NCBI GenBank assembly: GCA_020201015.1 | Contig: JAIVHN010000095.1 | Coordinates: 1 to 6,224 of the forward strand | Source: Spirochaeta sp. | Lineage (GTDB): Bacteria > Spirochaetota > Spirochaetia > DSM-27196 > SLAA01 | DNA length: 6,224 bases | Direction: 5' to 3' | Part shown: piece by piece, positions 1 to 5,339 of the stretch | Position numbering within the stretch: the stretch's first letter is position 1 | Layout: every line of letters begins with the position of its first letter | Notes under the pieces: model-generated | The model's input: the letters and a program-made list of their open reading frames with translations, nothing else | What the model was told of the DNA's origin: nothing | Database searches by the model: none | Program-made: the position numbers and the translations under genes

Positions 1-249
1 AAAGCATTGGCTGTCAAGTACGATTCCCGCTATCCGGCACCATTCGTTTTGGCAAAAGGCCGTGGCGAGGCGGCTGATCGAATTGTAAGAATCGCCAAAG
101 AACATGGGGTACCGGTTGAGAAACGGGACTCGTTAGCCGAAACACTATATGAGATCGATATCGGCGAGTTGGTGCCTGAAGAGTTCTACCGCGTCCTGGC
201 GGAACTTTTGGTTTTTGTCGGTTGGATTGATGACGATCTGGGCGACTGA
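1..249 (+). CDS. FlhB C-terminal-domain-like protein (5' end outside window)
   Basis: The visible 82 codons match the cytoplasmic C-terminal domain of the flagellar/type III export switch protein FlhB: a VKYD start, a PAP.VLAKGRGE.AD.I segment, then VPVEKRDSLAETLYEIDIG and a helical end. This is the part of FlhB that follows the autocleavage site. Neither the NPTH motif nor the membrane domain can be seen. The frame is open to the first base of the window (AAA GCA TTG GCT GTC). A TTG at position 7 could be a start, but a start just upstream is more likely because FlhB-type domains usually have a few basic residues before the xVKYD motif. Stand-alone FlhB-CTD homologues occur in several flagellated bacteria, where they are thought to interact with the export apparatus. 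The stop lies 9 bases before the next start, so the two genes are probably co-transcribed. The family call is firm; the role is inference. Confidence 0.8.
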   Translation, partial: KALAVKYDSRYPAPFVLAKGRGEAADRIVRIAKEHGVPVEKRDSLAETLYEIDIGELVPEEFYRVLAELLVFVGWIDDDLGD

Positions 250-258
250 GGGGAAAAA

Positions 259-1410
259 GTGGAAAAGTGGAAAGTTGCAAATCTCAAACCGGGGATGAAG
301 TTCTCCAAGCCGGTGTATTTTGACGGAGACAACCTTTTTGCTCCGGAAAACGTGCCGCTTAAGGAGAAAGATCTCAAGCGTTTGGGTAAGTGGGGAGTGG
401 AAGAAGTCGAGTCAGAAGGGAGCCTTCTTAGTGAAGACACGCCTGTTGATGATCAAACCGCAAGCAACTTCTTTGAACAACCGTTTCGGTCGCCCGAGCA
501 ACAAGAGATCGTAGCCCAGTACGCCGGGCTCGTTTCTCGGCTCAAGGAGTTTCATGGGCAGGTGCGTAACGGCAGCGGTGCTTCCTCGGAGATCAGTGAT
601 AGTATCGTTGACGGGTTACTCAGCTTGGTAGCTAAACGCAAGAACGATATACTCCAGTTCGTACTGTACGGGCTGCACGGGGAAGCTGGAATCGTTGAAA
701 ACTCCTTGAACTCAGTCGTGCTCTCCAGTCTTGTTGGTAAAAACCTTGAGATGCCCAAACATAAGCTGCTACACTTGTCAACGGCGGCGCTCCTTCACGA
801 TATCGGCATGCTTCGCCTGCCTACCGAAATTAGTGACAAAAAGGGTGCTCTTACGAAAGAAGAGCTGAAAGTAGTCCGTACCCATCCAATCCATTCCTAC
901 AAAATCATCACCAGAGAGTTGAAGTATCCTGAAGAAGTGGGGCTGGCGGCATTGCAGCACCAGGAGCGGTGGGATGGAAATGGGTATCCACGTGCTCTTT
1001 CGGCGGGCAGTATCATCGTACCGGCTCGAATTATCGCAGTTGTTGATTCATTTGAGGCAATGGTGTCGCGCCGTTCTTATAGAAGCTCGATGATTGGATA
1101 TACGGCAATGCGACACATTCTCAGTGACAACTCGCGACGCTTTGATCCCGAGATTCTTAAGGTTTTCATTCGGACTATGGGAATATATCCTATCGGTAGT
1201 ATCGTTTTGCTCAACAATTCTTGCATTGCACGCGTTATTGAGAATAATAGTGAGGCTCCCCTCAAGCCGAAAATTAAGGTCATGATAAGCGAAAAGGGCA
1301 TGGAGTATACTGAGGATGATGGTGAGGTCATTGACTTGTTTTCCAACCGAGATTTCTTTATTGCGCGAGCAGTAGATCCAAAGGAACGCGCACAGAAAGC
1401 GGAGGCGTAA
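259..1410 (+). CDS. HD-GYP-type domain protein with altered metal-site residues
   Basis: A 383-residue protein starting at GTG 259, chosen because GAGGGG at 248-253 is a well-spaced Shine-Dalgarno. Residues 1-55 resemble the N-terminal module found before HD-GYP domains (VANLKPGMKFSKPVY, then a KRLGKWGVEEV helix). The HD-GYP domain covers about 130-305: HDIGM at 180-184, THP at 208-210, LQHQERWDGNGYP at 232-244 and VVDSFEAM at 261-268, followed by a C-terminal region containing YPIGSIVLLNN. Active members hydrolyse cyclic di-GMP. Here several consensus positions differ: the first conserved His seems to be Asn148, the lysine of HDIGK is Met184, the double His is His234-Gln235, and the HPxxG glycine is Ser213. 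Loss of metal ligands suggests reduced or absent phosphodiesterase activity and perhaps a binding role. Spirochaete relatives I recall also have HxIGM, so that change may be a subfamily trait. The protein is probably cytosolic; I see no membrane segment. Confidence 0.85.
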   Translation: MEKWKVANLKPGMKFSKPVYFDGDNLFAPENVPLKEKDLKRLGKWGVEEVESEGSLLSEDTPVDDQTASNFFEQPFRSPEQQEIVAQYAGLVSRLKEFHGQVRNGSGASSEISDSIVDGLLSLVAKRKNDILQFVLYGLHGEAGIVENSLNSVVLSSLVGKNLEMPKHKLLHLSTAALLHDIGMLRLPTEISDKKGALTKEELKVVRTHPIHSYKIITRELKYPEEVGLAALQHQERWDGNGYPRALSAGSIIVPARIIAVVDSFEAMVSRRSYRSSMIGYTAMRHILSDNSRRFDPEILKVFIRTMGIYPIGSIVLLNNSCIARVIENNSEAPLKPKIKVMISEKGMEYTEDDGEVIDLFSNRDFFIARAVDPKERAQKAEA

Positions 1411-1465
1411 TCTGCTCGAGAGATGAGCGATGGAATGGCTGTATGATCGGTAAGGACTGTAACGT

Positions 1466-1816
1466 GTGAATACCGTGGACAAGGGGCGGTTTGGTGAACA
1501 ATGTGCAGCCAAGTATTTGCAGGCTGCCGGGTATATAATTGTCGAAAAGAACTTTAGAACACGTTGGGGTGAAGTCGATATAATTAGCACAAGAGAGAAC
1601 TTGATCGCGTTCGTAGAAGTGAAAACGTGGCGCGGAGTAGATCCGCAAGAACTTTACCGGGTCTTCACGCCTGCAAAGCGCAGACGCATGATGGTATGTG
1701 CTGAGGTTTATCTTGACCGACACAAAGAGTATTCTGGCTACACGATACGCTTTGATCTTATGTATCTTCGGCCCGATGGTTCGCTTGTGGAGTTTTACGA
1801 AAACGTCTTGACGTAG
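1466..1816 (+). CDS. yraN: YraN/UPF0102 family endonuclease-fold protein
   Basis: A 116-residue protein, close to the usual length of about 120. It carries the family signature in order: GRFGEQCAAKYLQAAGYIIVEKNFR at about 7-31, then WGEVDII and LIAFVEVKTW, which form the restriction-endonuclease-like core (GExD...FVEVK). The acidic residues and lysine in these motifs fit a nuclease-like metal site, but the biochemical role of the family is poorly defined. The start is GTG 1466, preceded by TAAGGA (1451-1456) at 9 bases; a second in-frame GTG at 1475 is possible and would remove three residues. The gene lies 55 bases after the HD-GYP gene, and its stop codon forms part of the weak ribosome-binding region (TAGG) of the next small gene, which indicates translational coupling. 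In spirochaetes yraN is commonly found near the rplS/rnhB region, which fits this neighbourhood. Confidence 0.9.
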   Translation: MNTVDKGRFGEQCAAKYLQAAGYIIVEKNFRTRWGEVDIISTRENLIAFVEVKTWRGVDPQELYRVFTPAKRRRMMVCAEVYLDRHKEYSGYTIRFDLMYLRPDGSLVEFYENVLT

Positions 1817-1823
1817 GTTTGAA

Positions 1824-1991
1824 ATGGTAAGAGTTGCACGACAGCCGGATCCGGCACGAATACGACTTCTCAAGCGGCGAATTCACGACGACCGCTACCT
1901 GAACGAAGCCATTCGTAGAATTGCGCAAGAACTGACAAAAGAACTGGTTGAACGCGACGGGGGAAGAGATGGCATCAGAGAGCGAAAGTAG
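1824..1991 (+). CDS. Small 55-residue protein, FlgM C-terminus-like pattern
   Basis: An ATG at 1824 opens 55 codons ending at TAG 1989-1991. TAGG at 1814-1817, overlapping the yraN stop, serves as a weak ribosome-binding site six bases upstream. The protein is charged and probably helical: an N-terminal RQPDPARIRLLKRRI stretch, then DDRYLNEAIRRIAQELTKEL and a charged tail. The pattern RIxxLKxxIxxxxYxxxAxxIAxxL is like the C-terminal part of the anti-sigma-28 factor FlgM, where helices grip the flagellar sigma factor, and the protein lies in a run with an FlhB-like gene. The match is short and read by eye, so an anti-sigma role is a hypothesis. Support for a real gene: tight spacing, a plausible start, non-random amphipathic composition, and a 23-base overlap with the next gene, whose ribosome-binding site lies inside it. 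Confidence 0.6.
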   Translation: MVRVARQPDPARIRLLKRRIHDDRYLNEAIRRIAQELTKELVERDGGRDGIRERK

Positions 1992-2568
1992 CAACACACG
2001 TGGTCGATCTCGCAAACGTCGGTCACGCGGCGGTCGTGGACGAAGCAAAAAAAAGATAGACAAACCAATCTATCCTGACCACTACCGTTTTCCAGCTCTC
2101 CCGACATCCGACTCAGATGAGCCTTGTCCATTGTGCGGTGGTCCACTTAAAGAGCTGCATGAAGCAATAACCGATGCAGAGAGTGGTAAACCTGCTCATT
2201 TTGACTGCGTGTATGGGCGTATTGCGTCCGGACAGGAGCTTAGTGAGGGTGAGCAGCTGTGTTATCTGGGAAGCGGTGTATTCGGTGTAGTTGGTTATAC
2301 GCGGCGTGAAGGCAAGAAGGTACTGGAAGTTCGTAAACGTATTGAGTACGAACAAAAGGACAGTGCGTTAGAGTGGAGGCGGGAGTTCAGCCCAGGACTG
2401 GCCAAAGAATGGCCAGACGACCAGTATGCTGCCCGAATAGAAGATTACGAAGCCGAACTTAGAAAAGGTGGCTTTGATACAACTAACGGTAATGAGTTTG
2501 CTGAGGGCTCAGGTGATATTGAAGAGATGCAGAACCGGAAACTACTTGAAGACGGAGAGCGCGAGTAA
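1969..2568 (+). CDS. Conserved-type hypothetical protein: basic RG-rich N-terminus, CxxC...HxxC motif
   Basis: I do not recognise a named family. The preferred start is ATG 1969, with GGGGGAAGAG directly upstream, giving 199 residues; an in-frame TTG at 1948 would add seven. Regions: residues 11-29 are dense in Arg, Lys, Gly and Ser (GRSRKRRSRGGRGRSKKK), a typical disordered nucleic-acid-binding tail; residues 53-80 hold CPLCGGPLKELHEAI...GKPAHFDC, a likely zinc site from Cys53, Cys56, His77 and Cys80; residues 96-145 form a compact module with CYLGSGVFGVVGY and a charged EVRKRIEYE strand; the last 50 residues are acidic and low in complexity. The layout resembles small spirochaete proteins I recall with a basic tail and the same PAHF(D/E)C motif. 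RNA or ribosome binding is a reasonable inference, not shown. The gene overlaps the upstream small gene by 23 bases and ends 20 bases before the convergent gene's stop. Confidence 0.75.
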   Translation: MASESESSNTRGRSRKRRSRGGRGRSKKKIDKPIYPDHYRFPALPTSDSDEPCPLCGGPLKELHEAITDAESGKPAHFDCVYGRIASGQELSEGEQLCYLGSGVFGVVGYTRREGKKVLEVRKRIEYEQKDSALEWRREFSPGLAKEWPDDQYAARIEDYEAELRKGGFDTTNGNEFAEGSGDIEEMQNRKLLEDGERE

Positions 2569-2588
2569 GATGCGTTGGGAGCCTTTCC

Positions 2589-3386
2589 TCACTCAGGAAT
2601 ACCTCGGAGAGTGCGAATAGCCTCGGCTGCCTGACGGCGTGTAGACAGCGTCATAGCCTCTCGAGCCATTCTAAGAATTTCGCGGAACATTTCGGGCTGC
2701 ACCGTGTAACCATACCGGATATAATACTGTTCGATGGTCTGAATGAGCTCCCGTGCAAGCGCTTCGTCATGCATCACGTTATTATTTCGTTTTGCAACTG
2801 CTGTCAGTTGTGACTCAAGCTCGGGCCCCGGTGCCTTGCCAATTTCACGAGCGGCTGCCACTCCATAAGACAGTACAAGTGAACTCTGCTCTTTGCTCAG
2901 CAACTCGGATAAAACAGGCTCGGTTTCAGGACCGCCGACCGAGGCTATTAGCTGTACCGCTTGAACGCGCACGATAGCGCGCGCGTGAGTGCTGTCGGCG
3001 GGGTTAGCAGGATTAATTCGCGCGGAGCGTATTCCGGTTAATACCATGTGCTCAAGCAAGCGCATCACCTCGACATCGCTTGCCCTGACTCTATCCGCCT
3101 CAATATGACGAGATAACATGTGTAACGCGTTCTTTTGATCCGTTAGTGAGCCGCGTACGGACAGTCGTTGTATATGGAGAAGATCATGCTCACGGCCGGG
3201 CCATGGTTCTGCCGGTCGATCTTGAGGGCGCACCCAGTCTGGTGAGTTGTTCGTCTCTGGCGCGTCGGTGTCTTCGGCAGACCGGGGAATTTCTTGCTGC
3301 TGCGGTGTCTGAGAATGTGTGTAGTGAGGAGAAGAAACTGCTGCAAGTACAACCATGCAAACGAGAACAAGTGACGTGCAATTCAT
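2589..3386 (-). CDS. Predicted exported HEAT-like helical-repeat protein
   Basis: A 265-residue protein when started at the ATG at 3386. This start gives a hydrophobic N-terminus (residues 4-19, LVLVCMVVLAAVSS) followed by a polar segment rich in Gln, Pro and acidic residues (25-65), as expected for a secreted or periplasmic protein; a cleavage site near residues 19-26 is plausible. The n-region lacks Lys or Arg, which is unusual for a signal peptide. From about residue 67 the sequence is a run of amphipathic helices of HEAT/Armadillo type, for example RVQAVQLIASVGGPETEPVL at 140-159 and YGVAAAREIG at 174-183, with further helices to the end. Such arrays are usually protein-binding scaffolds; no catalytic motif is visible. 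The frame stays open upstream, but a -10-like element lies there and no ribosome-binding site is seen at either place. The gene converges on the CxxC/HxxC gene and diverges from coaD. Confidence 0.78.
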   Translation of the reverse strand: MNCTSLVLVCMVVLAAVSSPHYTHSQTPQQQEIPRSAEDTDAPETNNSPDWVRPQDRPAEPWPGREHDLLHIQRLSVRGSLTDQKNALHMLSRHIEADRVRASDVEVMRLLEHMVLTGIRSARINPANPADSTHARAIVRVQAVQLIASVGGPETEPVLSELLSKEQSSLVLSYGVAAAREIGKAPGPELESQLTAVAKRNNNVMHDEALARELIQTIEQYYIRYGYTVQPEMFREILRMAREAMTLSTRRQAAEAIRTLRGIPE

Positions 3387-3394
3387 TAGTACGA

Positions 3395-3423
3395 AGTATA
3401 GCAGGACTGCGAAAAAAGTTTCA
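3395..3423 (-). promoter_or_regulatory. Extended -10 promoter for the HEAT-like gene
   Basis: On the minus strand TGCTATACT gives a TATACT -10 (3395-3400) with an upstream TGn, the extended -10 form. The -35 region 17 bases away (TGAAAC, 3418-3423) is a poor match. Transcription would start around 3388, two bases before the ATG at 3386, so the message would be almost leaderless; no Shine-Dalgarno is present. Confidence 0.5.
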
Positions 3424-3440
3424 GGCCTGGGGTCTTGAGA

Positions 3441-3469
3441 TTGACCTTGGATCTTTCTCTCGGTATCAT
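3441..3469 (+). promoter_or_regulatory. Sigma-70 promoter for coaD, apparently leaderless
   Basis: TTGACC (3441-3446), a 17-base spacer, then TATCAT (3464-3469) is a good match to the housekeeping consensus. A start seven bases after the -10 falls at 3476, the A of the coaD start codon. No Shine-Dalgarno lies between, which fits a leaderless transcript. Confidence 0.6.
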
Positions 3470-3475
3470 GCGCGC

Positions 3476-3961
3476 ATGTTACGAGTCGTGTTTCCTGGGA
3501 CTTTTGATCCTCCCACAAATGGGCACCTGAACATAATCCAGCGCTGTGCGGCCATTTACGACGAAATTGAAGTCGTAATAGCAATGAATCGCCGTAAAGA
3601 TTCCACCTTCACTCCAGAAGAACGCCTTAAACTCATGCAGGATATGGTTTCGGCGTTCCCGAATGTACGAGTGCATGTGTGGGATCGGCTTATTGTTGAG
3701 TTTGCTGAGAAAATTGGGGCTCGGCTCATGGTTCGGGGTGTTCGTGCACTTTCCGATTTCGAATATGAGTTTGAGCTGTCATTGATTAACAGGGGCCTTG
3801 ATTCACGAATTGAAACAGTTCTCTTGCCGACTGATCCAAAGTATTTCGTTTTGAGATCGTCTGCAATCAAGGAGCTGGCTCGCCTTGATGGAGATATTTC
3901 AGGCATGGTTCCGGCAAACGTTGCAACGGCTTTGAGGGATAGGCTTTCCGAGAGCGTATAA
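3476..3961 (+). CDS. coaD: Phosphopantetheine adenylyltransferase
   Basis: A 161-residue protein, normal length for bacterial CoaD. It transfers AMP from ATP to 4'-phosphopantetheine to make dephospho-CoA, the fourth step from pantothenate to CoA, in the cytosol. Visible motifs: VVFPGTFDPPTNGHLNII at 4-21, with the nucleotidyltransferase T/HxGH motif as TNGH (14-17); the substrate-contact segment MVRGVRALSDFEYEFEL (85-101, with Arg88); and the C-terminal ATP-site segment VLRSSAIKELA (125-135), which has Arg127 where many relatives have the first Ser of SSS. GDISGMVP (139-146) is also typical. An upstream in-frame extension exists, but it runs antisense through the neighbouring gene, and homology begins exactly at ATG 3476. 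No ribosome-binding site precedes this ATG. The gene is divergent from the HEAT-like gene and is followed by a new promoter for rpmF. CoA supplies the phosphopantetheine used on acyl carrier protein, encoded nearby. Confidence 0.96.
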   Translation: MLRVVFPGTFDPPTNGHLNIIQRCAAIYDEIEVVIAMNRRKDSTFTPEERLKLMQDMVSAFPNVRVHVWDRLIVEFAEKIGARLMVRGVRALSDFEYEFELSLINRGLDSRIETVLLPTDPKYFVLRSSAIKELARLDGDISGMVPANVATALRDRLSESV

Positions 3962-4009
3962 GCGGCCGTGGTAATTGCTCTGTGGAACGCGGAATAAGGC
4001 ATGGCCGAC

Positions 4010-4039
4010 TTGACAATACCAAAACGGATAGTCTATCTT
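4010..4039 (+). promoter_or_regulatory. Sigma-70 promoter for rpmF-acpP-rnc
   Basis: A perfect TTGACA (4010-4015) and TATCTT (4034-4039), 18 bases apart, stand ahead of rpmF. The predicted start near 4046 gives a leader of about 30 bases with GAAAGGA as ribosome-binding site. No other comparably good promoter is seen before rnc, so the three genes are probably one transcript. Confidence 0.7.
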
Positions 4040-4077
4040 GTGCTCTACATTACATGTGAGATAGAAAGGAATACTAA

Positions 4078-4266
4078 ATGGCTGTACCAAAACATAAGGC
4101 ATCGAAATCGCGCACGCGGCGCCGAAGAGTGTTGAACGCGAAGCTCGCGCTTCCGCACCTTGTCGAGTGTTCGAACTGCGGAGCTCTAAAACTGCCTCAT
4201 AGGGTTTGCCCGAAATGTGGCTTTTATCGTGGAAAAGAAATTATCTCGTCGGAAGATCTAAATTAA
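4078..4266 (+). CDS. rpmF: 50S ribosomal protein bL32
   Basis: A 62-residue protein, normal for bL32, a component of the large ribosomal subunit. The hallmark N-terminus MAVPKHKASKSRTRRRR binds rRNA. The C-terminal half is the zinc-binding form: CSNCG at about 38-42 and CPKCG at about 51-55, so all four cysteines are kept (the zinc-dependent C+ type). The ATG at 4078 is preceded by GAAAGGA at a normal distance. The gene is followed after 19 bases by acpP; linkage of rpmF to fatty-acid genes is common in bacteria (E. coli has rpmF-plsX-fabH-fabD-fabG-acpP). The usual upstream partner yceD is not present here; coaD lies there instead. Confidence 0.98.
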   Translation: MAVPKHKASKSRTRRRRVLNAKLALPHLVECSNCGALKLPHRVCPKCGFYRGKEIISSEDLN

Positions 4267-4271
4267 TACAC

Positions 4272-4277
4272 AGGAGG
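4272..4277 (+). promoter_or_regulatory. Consensus Shine-Dalgarno of acpP
   Basis: A perfect AGGAGG eight bases before ATG 4286. It shows that the shortened acpP frame keeps the strong translation signal expected of an abundant carrier protein and fixes its start. Confidence 0.85.
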
Positions 4278-4285
4278 CAGTTGTC

Positions 4286-4420
4286 ATGGATGAACTTTTC
4301 GAGAAGATGAAGAAACTTGTTGTTGAAGAAGAGATGGGTATTTCAATTCCGGATGAGAAGGCCAACGAATTCGAAACCGTCAAAGACGCGCTCGAATTTA
4401 TCCGTTCTCAGCAGCAGTAA
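4286..4420 (+). CDS. acpP: Acyl carrier protein with internal in-frame deletion, no phosphopantetheine serine
   Basis: The frame encodes 44 residues: MDELFEKMKKLVVEE, then EMGISIPDEKANEFETVKDA and LEFIRSQQQ. The first part is helix I of acyl carrier protein; the second is the end of helix II onward (compare E. coli EEEFDTEIPDEEAEKITTV). The middle, about 34 codons, is missing, including the loop and the DSL motif whose serine is modified by holo-ACP synthase. Restoring 34 residues gives 78, the length of E. coli ACP. The frame, start, Shine-Dalgarno and stop are intact, and neither remaining half shows decay, so the deletion is recent, selected for, or an assembly artefact. As written the protein cannot carry acyl chains in fatty-acid or lipid synthesis. 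The place between rpmF and rnc is a usual one for acpP. It may be a pseudogene; identity as an ACP derivative is very secure. Confidence 0.88.
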   Translation: MDELFEKMKKLVVEEEMGISIPDEKANEFETVKDALEFIRSQQQ

Positions 4421-4430
4421 TACAAATAAA

Positions 4431-4474
4431 GTTTGGGGATAGTTTCTGTTACTCGATGGAAACTATCCTCAGAC
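4431..4474 (+). promoter_or_regulatory. Long stem-loop between acpP and rnc
   Basis: Arms 4431-4446 and 4459-4474 pair over 16 base pairs (14 Watson-Crick, two G-U), including an uninterrupted ten-pair GGATAGTTTC/GAAACTATCC core, around a 12-base loop. A T6 run occurs at 4487-4492, but 12 bases after the stem, so this is not a canonical intrinsic terminator. It could weaken read-through or be a double-stranded site for RNase III in its own leader, as known for E. coli rnc. Confidence 0.7.
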
Positions 4475-4508
4475 TTATGCTCAATGTTTTTTACGACTAG
4501 GTCTTGTT

Positions 4509-5339
4509 GTGCTCCTACCCAAGAAGTTAAGTGACTATCACCCCCCAGTTGTTTCCAGTCAACGCCGCAAGGAGCTACAGCTTTTCGAGCGGCAGAGTGG
4601 AATCAAGTTCCGCGACATCGAGCTTTTAAATCTTGCCTTTGCACATCGCTCCTTTGCTAATGAGTCGAGCAAAGAAGTGGATAACAATGAGCGATTAGAG
4701 TTTCTTGGAGATTCAGTCCTCGGTCTGGTTGTTGCTGAATATCTGTTCGAAAACCTTAGCGATCGTGCCGAGGGCGACCTAGCCAAAATTAAGTCCTTCG
4801 TTGTATCCGAGGATAGTCTTGCCGAGGTGGCCCGCAGAATTGAGGTTGACACGTATATACTCATCGGGAAAGGCGAAGAGAATTCCGGTGGACGAAACAA
4901 GAAGGCGCTACTAGCCGACTGTATGGAAGCTATTATAGGGGCGTTTTTCGTCGATTCGGGCTTCAGGCCAGCGCGAAAGTTTGTGCTACGTCACGTAGTG
5001 CCAGAGATTACCAAAGTTCTTGAAGATCGTCATCGAAAAGACTACAAAACGCTGCTACAGGAATATGTACAAAAAACCTATAAGACCTACCCAAGATATC
5101 GCTTAGTTAAAAAGAGTGGACCGGATCACGATAAAACGTTTTGGATTGAGGTAGTCGTTGACGAGAAAAGTTACGGTCCAGGACAGGGTGCGAACAAAAA
5201 AGAAGCGGAACAAAATGCTGCCGCATTAGCGTTTGAGACAATCGATCGCGGTGTTAAAGGCTCTAAATCTACGAAAGTCACCAAAGTAATGAAGAATAAT
5301 AAGCTTGGTAGATCATCTACAAGAGGGAAAGGTGACTGA
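4509..5339 (+). CDS. rnc: Ribonuclease III
   Basis: A 276-residue double-strand-specific endoribonuclease that processes rRNA precursors and structured mRNA. The catalytic domain (about 25-170) has the signature NNERLEFLGDSVLGLVVAEYLF at 59-80; Glu61, Glu64 and Asp68 plus Asp137 and Glu140 reproduce the spacing of E. coli Glu38, Glu41, Asp45, Asp114 and Glu117, so it should be active. The dsRNA-binding domain covers about 178-247 (DYKTLLQEYVQK..., GPGQGANKKEAEQNAA). A 28-residue Lys/Ser-rich tail follows, and the N-terminus is about 23 residues longer than in E. coli. The start is GTG 4509; an upstream stop at 4440 and lack of in-frame ATG, GTG or TTG codons between leave little choice, and the ribosome-binding site (TAGG) is weak. 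It is probably transcribed from the rpmF promoter past the stem-loop, which would let RNase III act on its own leader. Confidence 0.96.
   Translation: MLLPKKLSDYHPPVVSSQRRKELQLFERQSGIKFRDIELLNLAFAHRSFANESSKEVDNNERLEFLGDSVLGLVVAEYLFENLSDRAEGDLAKIKSFVVSEDSLAEVARRIEVDTYILIGKGEENSGGRNKKALLADCMEAIIGAFFVDSGFRPARKFVLRHVVPEITKVLEDRHRKDYKTLLQEYVQKTYKTYPRYRLVKKSGPDHDKTFWIEVVVDEKSYGPGQGANKKEAEQNAAALAFETIDRGVKGSKSTKVTKVMKNNKLGRSSTRGKGD

Noticed and set aside
1411..1465. Gap between the HD-GYP gene and yraN, including a seven-codon frame starting at ATG 1423
   Set aside because: Too short and without a ribosome-binding site or recognisable peptide; only the yraN ribosome-binding site is supported here.
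1048..1590. A 180-codon open frame on the minus strand across the end of the HD-GYP gene and the start of yraN
   Set aside because: It is antisense to two genes with clear homology, and its translation shows no domain or plausible composition.
3146..3475. A 110-codon in-frame extension upstream of the coaD ATG
   Set aside because: It lies antisense to the HEAT-like gene, shows no CoaD homology, and the CoaD family normally starts at the MLRVVFPGTFDP segment; a good promoter also sits inside it.
3963..4007. Possible hairpin CGGCCGTG (3963-3970) with CATGGCCG (4000-4007) after coaD
   Set aside because: Eight pairs with one G-U, a 29-base loop and no T run; too weak to call a terminator, though its right arm nearly touches the rpmF -35 box.
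4476..4481. TATGCT as a possible -10 for a private rnc promoter
   Set aside because: No acceptable -35 element lies 16-18 bases upstream, where the hairpin arm is found.
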